DNA of 64,000 nt from Opisthocomus hoazin (Eukaryota > Chordata > Aves > Opisthocomiformes > Opisthocomidae): contig NC_134439.1 of NCBI RefSeq assembly GCF_030867145.1, forward strand, positions 7,043,379 to 7,107,378. The letters are read 5' to 3'. A program made the position numbers and the translations under genes. Every line of letters starts with the position of its first letter. Position 1 is the first letter of the stretch. This document shows, piece by piece, positions 57,510-64,000 of this stretch. The notes beneath the pieces were generated by a model. The model was not told the DNA's origin, ran no database searches, and worked only from the letters and a program-made list of their open reading frames with translations.

Positions 57510-58576
57510 GAACAATTAATTGGGTACAACCCCTTTTAGGCATCACAACTGAAGAGTTGTCCCCTCTATTTACCTTGTGGAAAGGCAACTCAGAATTGTT
57601 ATCTTCCAGGAGATTGACACCAGAAGCTAAAACTGTCTTGCAGAAAGTTTCGGATAAAATCGCAACTTCCTTTGCCTCCAGAATCAATCTTAAGTTACCT
57701 ACAGATTTGTGTATAATTTATGCTTTTTTCCAGCCTTATGCTCTTTTAGGTCAGTGGTGTGTCAATACGCAGGAGCTGAAGACTCTGCAATGGATCTTTT
57801 TGTCTCATGCGCCCATGAAAACATTAACCACAAAGGTAGATATGATAGTGTCCTTAATAGCACAAGGTCAGAATCGCTGTCAGCAATTGACAGGACGTGA
57901 TCCTGATACTATTTACCTGCCGCTGGCTAAAGATGACTTTGTGGTATTAAACAGGGAATCCTTATCACTGCAAGCCGCTCTAGCTGATCATTTGAATGAC
58001 ATACGTTATACTTTTCCACAACATAAGCTGTTACATTCGCTTTCTCAAATTCCATTGCAGCCAAAAATACGATGTGTTCCTGTTCCTATTAAAGGAGCAT
58101 GAACAGTGTTTCTGGAAGGATCAGGGAAAACACATAAAGCTGTAGTTGTGTGGAAACGAACAGATTCATCAGATTGGCAATCATCTATTTTAATTGTTGA
58201 AGGATCCACACAAATGGTTGAACTATCAGCGGCCTTGCATGCCTTTGAATTGTTTCCAACTGAACCACTCAATGTTGTCGCAGATTCTGCATATGTTGTG
58301 AGTATTATTCAACGCATTGAAGATGCAATGATAAAAGAGGTCAATAACAAACAACTTTGTTCCTTGCTATTGAAATTAGCTACACTACTTAAAAATTGTG
58401 TACATGTGTATTTCATAATGCATATACGGTCACATACTACTCTACCAGGACCAATAACTGAAGGAAATGCTGTATCAGATAAATTGACAACGGCAGCAGT
58501 ACTGCCACGCAGTTTTGAGCAAGCCCGATTATCTCATGACTTCTTTCATCAAAATGCCTCTTCCTTGCATAAATAA
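57510..58576 (+). pseudogene. RT connection, RNase H and integrase start of element B
   Basis: Frame 57,557-58,102 (ITTEELSPLFTLW, KVSDKIATSF) is the connection domain. A TGA at 58,100-58,102 separates it in the same frame from RNase H (58,106-58,576). RNase H begins VFLEGSGKTHKAV, where the usual first catalytic Asp is Glu; later VVADSAYVV keeps its Asp and STQMVELSAALHAF its Glu. The frame runs on into the integrase N-terminus (ARLSHDFFHQNA) and stops at 58,574-58,576. The zinc-binding C-x-x-C and integrase core are missing. Confidence 0.82.
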
Positions 58577-58798
58577 TTTGCTTGCTTATTTGGCAATTAT
58601 CTCCCACAACAGCTTTTGTATAATGAAGTAATCTTGGAGGACAGGGTATATGTGATTTTAGAACTGAGTTTGCACAAGAGCAAAGTTCAAGTAGCAGACA
58701 CCATGGGGAAAAGTATGAAACTTCATCTGAGGGCTCCCAACAACTGCCCAGAGGTGCCAATAGACATGTACAAAGGATATTAATGTATATATATATTA

Positions 58799-58820
58799 AA
58801 AGAAAAAAAAGAAAGGGAAA
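58799..58820 (+). promoter_or_regulatory. Purine tract before the second LTR-like segment
   Basis: A 22-base all-purine run, AAAGAAAAAAAAGAAAGGGA with a final AA, ends exactly where TGATAAGCAC begins. This is the position and form of a retroviral polypurine tract used to prime plus-strand DNA. Confidence 0.6.
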
Positions 58821-59009
58821 TGATAAGCACTTCTCAGAAATGTAATGATTATTTATGTTAACATGGCATAAATATCTAGTAGTAGTGTCTTTTTGGTGCG
58901 CACATTTGGGTAGAACTATCCCCTGTGTGTCCAGTACTGCAGTACCTGCTTTCTAGAACTCCAAAATTAAGTTTTAGAGAGTTAGCTATTTTGTCTCTTT
59001 CCGGTAACA
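58821..59009 (+). repeat. Second LTR-like segment inside element B (189 bp)
   Basis: Starts TGATAAGCAC right after the purine tract and ends TCTCTTTCCGGTAACA, five bases before a tRNA-Arg-type PBS. It contains a GCATAAATATC TATA-like sequence. It lacks a clear AATAAA inside (one occurs downstream, near 59,141, only as AATAAG), so it is either a short or decayed LTR or a partial one. It is unrelated to the 283-bp LTRs of the same provirus. A shortened copy occurs in element A (8,713-8,901). Confidence 0.6.
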
Positions 59010-59014
59010 GATTT

Positions 59015-59032
59015 TGGCACCCCAGATGGGAC
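59015..59032 (+). other. PBS matching tRNA-Arg(CCU)
   Basis: TGGCACCCCAGATGGGAC appears to be a perfect 18-base complement of the 3' end (including CCA) of a tRNA-Arg(CCU) isodecoder as I recall it. With the LTR-like end five bases upstream, this strongly suggests a true retroviral 5' leader. The donor-like AAGGTAAAGG near 59,149-59,158 fits a leader splice donor. Confidence 0.7.
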
Positions 59033-59226
59033 CTTGCTCCCGAAACTCAACGATCCGAGGGATCGCAGGACCTCCAGCCGGCACCAAGGGATTCTCGGGG
59101 AGAACCTCCAGTCCCTGGACCGAGAAGTTATGAGCAAGGACCATCAATAAGGTAAAGGCATTTTTCTAGTATTATTTCTTGTTGCTTGCCTGTTACTTAT
59201 AGTGAAACCCTCACAGCTTTGGGCTA
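59033..59226 (+). other. Leader-like segment after the Arg PBS
   Basis: CpG-bearing, with CCGAGGGATCGCAGG and CCAGCCGGCACCAAGGGATTCTCGGGG blocks, well conserved with 8,925-9,110. No gag start with Gly2 follows. It is interrupted by a CR1 at 59,227. Confidence 0.5.
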
Positions 59227-59440
59227 TCACAGAATCACAGAATGGTAGGGGTTGGAAGAGACCTCTGTGTGTCATCTAGTCCAACCCTCCTGCCGAAGCA
59301 GGGTCACCTACAGCAGGCTGCACAGGAACTTGTACAGGCGGATCTTGAATACCTCCAGAGAAGGAGACTCCAAAGCCTCCCTGGGCAGCTGTTCCAGTGC
59401 TCCGTCACCCTCAAAGGGAAGAAGTTCTTCCTCATGTATT
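59227..59440 (-). mobile_element. CR1 3' fragment inserted in element B
   Basis: Reverse-oriented: the plus strand starts CACAGAATCACAGAATGGTAGGGG and ends in the FPL/RKNFF region (AGAAGTTCTTCCTCATG). Element A is uninterrupted at the matching place (about 9,112), so this CR1 arrived after the two elements separated. It is only about 214 bp. Confidence 0.9.
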
Positions 59441-60395
59441 CCTAATATCCTTCCTAAAACAGAACTAAAAAGAGAGTACTCTTCCTAAAACCGAAGCTCG
59501 GGAATTTATCTGTTAAATGTTGAATATTATTGTAAGTCTCTGTCTATTTGTAATATTTGGATTTATGTTGAAAACTTGGTGTGCTTGTGCGTGTGCGGTC
59601 GCAACTACGATTGTGTGGTTATATGTGTTTGCTGTCATAGTGTTTGTATTTCTGTGATCTGATGGATTTATTTGGTTTCTGTGATCTAATGGATTTGTTT
59701 GGACCAAGTAACTGCCTTTGCGTCTTCGGTTTGGTGAGTTCTGCAGGTATTGATTATTTCTGGTTTTTGACTTTGGACTGTTGTATCTGGATTCTGATTT
59801 CTCAGGGCTGTGGAAGCATTTGATGCAACAGGGAATAGATGTGGTAAAGTTTGCAAATTTATGCTTTTGACTTTAGCTTATATAGTTAATGAGTTATACC
59901 CTTAGATACATTGATTTTAGCCTAGGTGATTAATATGAATAGCTAATACTAACTGTTATGGATGTTTGTATGTGTGATGAGTATACCTACAAGCCAAGTG
60001 CAAATTTACTAAGCTTATATCATTGATCCACCATTATTTCAACTCCTGACATGGGGGGATGCATCCCCTCTGATTGGCAATAATGATATGTTGTGGTCAG
60101 GTTCTGCTTGGATCCCACCATCCACACAGAAAGTAAATTGGATGCAAGTAAGTCAGTCTACACCTATATGTTATGTAACAGATTTGCCATCAGTATGTAT
60201 TATTCTCAGGTTAATTTGATCCTTCTTTACACCCAGCAGGTTATGGTATGCACTTCACATCTCTATGTCTTCTATTAGCGTTTGTATTCTTATGTCTGTT
60301 TTTAGTATTGTAGTTTGTGTGGGCCTCTGAGAAAGTGGTAGAAAGCTGAAGGCCAAATTATGTCAGTTCTTATCATCAACAGTGTCTGGCTAAAC
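59441..60395 (+). other. Env-like, mostly non-coding tail of element B
   Basis: Co-linear with 9,135-9,830 and 10,651-10,880 of element A. No long frame survives. A short stretch near 60,080-60,190 encodes NWMQVSQSTPICYVTDLPS, also seen in element A (with NQST there), and may be an env surface-subunit scrap. A 26-30-bp imperfect duplication (TTTCTGTGATCTGATGGATTT / TTTCTGTGATCTAATGGATTT, about 59,650-59,699) is present. Confidence 0.45.
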
Positions 60396-60409
60396 AAAAA
60401 AGGAGAAGA
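60395..60409 (+). promoter_or_regulatory. Polypurine tract of the 3' LTR of element B
   Basis: AAAAAAGGAGAAGA directly before TGTGGGAAACC: the expected tract for plus-strand priming of the outer provirus. Confidence 0.7.
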
Positions 60410-60692
60410 TGTGGGAAACCGTAGAACTTGAGACAGAACAGCAGTGCCTCATAACCCTGAAAGATCAGTGCGTCCTGTGCCTGCCTTCTCTGTTCTCAGG
60501 AGATAAGCTGTTTTCACACATCCAGCTGCAGAAGATCCTGGAAAACAGCAACCGTGAACTGGCATTCCCAAAGCCACGAATCCAAAGTTGATTGGCTCTA
60601 GTAACTATTGTATTGTATATAAGGTATTCACTTGAGCAATAAAATGATTCTGATCGAGCACAAGATTGGGGTCCGTGAAGTCATTCACCACA
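60410..60692 (+). repeat. 3' LTR of element B (283 bp)
   Basis: TGTGGGAAACC...TTCACCACA, the same length as the 5' copy, with no indel and about 20 substitutions (about 7%). It is followed by the CTCATC duplication. The polyadenylation signal AATAAA and TATATAA are conserved in both. Confidence 0.93.
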
Positions 60693-60698
60693 CTCATC

Positions 60699-60916
60699 AG
60701 TGTGAAGAACAGGATTAAGATAAAACACAAGAATTATGCAGCATAGTGTAGATTTACCCATATGAACTCTTCTGAGAGCACAATGAACAGTGGCAGCCTA
60801 CTATTGCAGCAGTTTGCACAGCAGCTCACACAGGAGGGCACACAGAAAGGGGCAAGCAGCTCTGCTGAGGATAGCATCCACTCTCTCCACAATCATGGTT
60901 CCACATTACAGTGTAT
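60699..60916. other. Short unassigned stretch
   Basis: Host DNA between the provirus and the next LTR; no feature seen. Confidence 0.5.
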
Positions 60917-61554
60917 GGTCTTGTGGTGGTTTAACTTGGCCACCAGCAACTAAACACTAGACAGCTGCTTGCTCATCCCGCCCCCTCCACAGCAGCAGTA
61001 TGGGGAGGAGAAAGGGACAAAAGGGGAAACACATGAGTTGAGATAAAGACAATTTAATAAGACTACAAAGTAAATACTAATATTAATACTAATGATGATG
61101 ATAATAATAATAACAATAATAATGAATATGCAAAACAAGCTACATACAATACCATTTTTCTCACCACCCAATGACCAATTCGCAGCCAGTACCTGAGCAG
61201 GAATCACAGAACCCCGAAATCCCAAATTTTGAACTCCAGCATAAGAGAGGATTCTAACTCATGGAAACAGGAAAAGCAGACAGTCTCTTGCCCCTCGCCC
61301 AACACCATTCATGAACTGATCATGATGTCTGTGTCATAGAATATTTCCATTGGCCACCTTGGACTATATGTCTAGCTACACTCCCTCCCACCTCCTTCAC
61401 ACCTACTGAGTATGAGGAATTGGAAAAAGCCTTTGATTTCATAGCAGCAACTGAAATCATCAGTGTTATCAACATTCTTCTGGTACTAAATCAAAAAAAC
61501 AGCAGCTGCTGGGAGGAAAATTAACTCTATCCCAGCCAAAACCAGGACAGGTCT
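60917..61554 (-). mobile_element. ERVL-type solo LTR (60,922-61,549) with 5-bp target duplication
   Basis: Plus strand from TGTGGTGGTTTAACTTGG to CCAGCCAAAACCAGGACA (628 bp); read on the minus strand it starts TGTCCTGGTTTTGGCTGGG. It is flanked by GGTCT at 60,917-60,921 and GGTCT at 61,550-61,554. It contains GATAAAGACAATTTAATAAG and a (AAT/GAT)n stretch at about 61,076-61,126 that has expanded within it. No internal proviral sequence. Confidence 0.85.
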
Positions 61555-61805
61555 CCAGCAGCTGTTGGAGTAATGTCAGAGGCCTTCATCAAAATGGAGC
61601 TACAAGAGAAGGCTGCAGTTCTGCAGGTCTCAGGCTGCAGGGAGTGCCTGTGGGCTCTTGCTCAGGCTAGAGAAGCAGAAGGTGGCCTTGCAGCTTGCAG
61701 AATTGTGCTTGTTGAGGATCTATGTCTCAAAGCAAAGGATCTGTAGGAGGAGGTCAGCAGACTTCACAGCATCAGAGTTGAAAAGAAAAAGAATGGCCGG
61801 AGCTT
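61555..61805. other. Unassigned DNA
   Basis: Host DNA; a 91-codon frame here has no motif. Confidence 0.4.
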
Positions 61806-62127
61806 CACAGAATCATAGAATGCTTTGGGTCAGAAGGGACCTTATAGATCATCTAGTTCCAATCCCCCTGCCATGGGCAGGGACATCTTGTACTAGACCA
61901 GGTTGCTCAAAGCCCCATCCAACCTGGCCTTGAACACTTCTAGGGAGGGAGCATCCACAACTCCTCTGGGCGACATGTTCCAGCGTCTCACAACCCTCAT
62001 AGTGAAGAATGTCTTACTTTAATCTAAATCTACCCTCTTTCAGCTTGAAGCCATTATCCCTTGTTCTATCACTACATGCCCTTGTAAAATGTCCCTCTCC
62101 AGCTTTCTTGTAGCCCCCCTTCAGATA
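61806..62127 (-). mobile_element. CR1 3' fragment
   Basis: Reverse-oriented: the plus strand begins CACAGAATCATAGAATGCTTTGGG. Minus-strand sense ACSDRTRDNGFKLKEGRFRLK and an AGEGHFT block follow the 28.9-kb copy. A small deletion lies near 62,010-62,025. It ends at about 62,127. Confidence 0.8.
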
Positions 62128-62825
62128 CAGTCTTATCCAAGACTGTGCAGCTTGAAGAGCCAAAATTCCAGGTGGGTGAAAGGAGCAGTGTTCAGTGCAC
62201 ATCAGATAAGGAAGTGGACACTATCACAAAGGCAAAAGCTGGAAGCTGGTGACTTCTGGCACCAGTAGGAGGGCTCGTGCTCCACCTGAAGATTTGCAGT
62301 TATGGAATACATTTAGTAGGTTCATAAAAGATGAGAGACTGCAAGCATGAGGGGCTGAGAGCTCTGTTATTGTTTCATTAGCAGGATGTACCTGTCCAAA
62401 ATAGAACCAAAGAGTAATGAATTGTAAGAATAGCTAACGAGCTGTGAAAAGCTGTTGAGATTGCCAAAAAAACAGGTGACTAGGGAAAAGGTCATTCCGT
62501 CAGGAGGGGACTGCGACCACTGACCCATGGACCACCAAGTCCGGTTGTACCCCAGACTCAAAATAGGAAGTTACTGAGCATGCGTATTAATTTACATGCT
62601 GGACAAAGAGACTTTAACTGATCTTTTAACAGAATAACAATGCATACGTATTAGAAAGATGAATATGGTAATGTTAACTGTATAAATGACTGTCAATTTG
62701 TGAACGAGGTGTGCTGTCTTGGGACAGACATCCATATTTGCGCAGCTATGTAATAAAACACCTCTGCTCTGTGTGTACATTGGCATACTGCACATTGGGT
62801 AAACAAACCCCGATTTTTGGGACAA
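62128..62825. other. Unassigned DNA
   Basis: No supported gene; short frames only. Confidence 0.5.
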
Positions 62826-64000
62826 CAGGACCTGATGGGATATGCCCATAATTTCTGGTGGTGCTGGCTGATGTCATTGCAAGGCCACTCTCAATCATTT
62901 TTGAGAGGTCATAGCAATAGAGGGAGTTTTCTCATGACTAGAAGAAAGATGTCTTTCTTTCCTGTCTTCAGAAAGAGCTGCAAGGAGGATCTGAGAAGTC
63001 TCAGGTCATTCAGCCACACTTCCATCCCTGGGAAGATGATTGAGAAAATCCTCCTGGAAGACTTTTCCAAACACATTGAAGATAAGAAGCCAACGAGGAC
63101 TACTCAGCATGTATTTATGCAGGGCAAATCATGCTTAGCCAACATGACAGCCTTCTACAATGAGATAACTGGCTTGGTGGATGAACAGAGAGCAGCAGAT
63201 GTTGTTTACCGTCCTCTTAGTAAGGCTTTCGACACTGTCTCCCTTCACATCCTCATGCACATAGAGAGGACTAACTAAATGGACAGTGGGGTGAGATTGA
63301 AAAATTGCCTAAATTTGTGGGCCCAGAGAGTTGCGTTCTGTGGCATGAAGTTTGGCTTGAGGCCAGGCACTAATGGTGTATTGCAGAACTGAACTCTAGG
63401 TCTGATACTTTTAACATCATCATTAGTGACTCAGATGATGGGACCAAGTGCACCCTCAGCAAGTCTGCAGATAATACAAAACTGAGAGGACTGGTTGGTA
63501 ATTCAGCGGAGTCTTGACAGGTTGGAGAAATGGATCAACAGGAACCTCATGAAGTGCCAGAAAGGGGAGTGCAAAGTCCTGCACGTGGAACAGAAAAACC
63601 CCAGGCACCAGGACAGGTTGGGGGCTGACAAGCTGGAGAGCAGCTTTTCAGTCAAGGCCTCCGGGTCTCGGTGAACACTTAGTTGAACATAAGCCAGCAG
63701 CATTCTCTTGTGGCAGAGAAGCCTAACGGTATCCTGGTCTGCATTAGGAAGAGCAGCACCAGCAGGTCGAGGGAGGTCATCCTTCCTTTCTACTCATCAC
63801 CAGCAATGACACTCTTGGAGTACTGTGTCCAGTTCTGGGCACCCCAATACAAGAAAGGTGTGGACATACTCAACAGAGTCCAGAAAGGGGCCACAAATGT
63901 GATTCAGGGACAGGAGCATCTTTCACATGAGGAGAGACCGAGAGAGCCGGGACTGTTCAGCAGGGAGAAGAGAAGGCTCAGGGGGAACCAGTCAATTTCT
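62826..64000 (+). mobile_element. Old CR1 LINE running off the window
   Basis: Plus-strand RT sense with many breaks: GPDGICP-type start, then SHTSIPGKMIEKILLEDFSKHI, TQHVFMQGKSCLANMTAFYNEITGLVDE, SKAFDTVSLHIL, then CTLSKSADNTKL (the FADDTK position is decayed), CKVLHVEQKNPRHQDRLGADKLESS, and an EERPREPGLFSREKRRLRG block at the window edge. It is one of the oldest copies here by decay. Confidence 0.85.

Larger units (their letters stand above)
54250..60698 (+). mobile_element. Defective ERVK-like provirus with 6-bp target duplication (element B)
   Basis: The provirus itself is 54,256-60,692. It is bounded by CTCATC at 54,250-54,255 and CTCATC at 60,693-60,698, a perfect 6-bp duplication typical of ERVK/betaretrovirus-type integrases. 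The two LTRs are 283 bp each and differ at about 20 positions by my count. Internal order: PBS disrupted by a solo LTR, gag (matrix to capsid), GC-rich spacer, RT, RNase H, integrase start, purine tract, second LTR-like segment with its own PBS, leader-like and env-like tail with a CR1, purine tract, 3' LTR. There is no intact gag-pol, no protease and no env. Confidence 0.92.

Noticed and set aside
1..64000. CRISPR arrays, operons, tRNA or rRNA genes
   Set aside because: The window is vertebrate nuclear DNA; no spaced direct repeats of CRISPR type and no cloverleaf-like sequence were seen. The only tRNA-related signals are the retroviral primer binding sites.

Overview
The window reads as nuclear DNA of a bird. 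It is dominated by CR1 non-LTR retrotransposons, whose 3' ends carry the 8-bp ATTCTGTG-type or ATTCTATG-type repeats typical of avian CR1, and by endogenous retroviruses (ERVs) of ERVK-like and ERVL-like type. One host gene stands out: an apparently intact, five-exon chymotrypsin-fold serine protease of the granzyme/cathepsin G/chymase group on the minus strand (ATG at 19,639, stop at 17,653). Its reading frame runs through all four introns, the His/Asp/Ser triad is present, a TATA box lies upstream and an AATAAA downstream. Everything below was read by eye; no database search was possible.

Layout. 0-2.1 kb: GC-rich unassigned DNA, then a decayed CR1. 2.1-6.0 kb: unassigned. 6.0-12.1 kb: a composite plus-strand ERV. 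It has an LTR, a Lys-type primer binding site (PBS) and a gag with one zinc knuckle. Next comes a block homologous to the second ERV at 55-60 kb, then a retroviral integrase C-terminus and an env surface-subunit remnant. 12.1-17.4 kb: a minus-strand ERVL-like provirus (3' LTR, integrase, RNase H, RT, protease, gag) lacking its 5' LTR and ending just downstream of the protease gene. 17.4-19.7 kb: the protease gene, followed upstream by a 220-bp (CTTTTT)n tract. 20-54 kb: mostly unassigned DNA with nine CR1 copies or fragments, several ERVL-type LTRs (one a 1,132-bp solo LTR with TATGG duplications), a decayed pol remnant at 38-40 kb, and a weak candidate pair of unrecognised exons at 49 kb. 54.26-60.69 kb: a complete but defective ERVK-like provirus with paired 283-bp LTRs and a CTCATC target duplication. 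60.9-64 kb: another solo LTR (GGTCT duplications) and two CR1 copies.

The most unusual structure is in the two related ERVK-like elements. Both have the same internal layout: gag joined to RT through the same GC-rich spacer with no recognisable protease, and pol followed by a second LTR-like segment. In the 54-60 kb copy this segment is preceded by a purine tract and followed by a second PBS that appears to match tRNA-Arg(CCU), different from the Lys-type PBS at the element's own 5' end. The sharing suggests a chimeric, defective lineage that spread after the rearrangement. In the 54-60 kb copy an ERVL-type solo LTR sits inside the primary PBS, and each copy has acquired a CR1 where the other has none.
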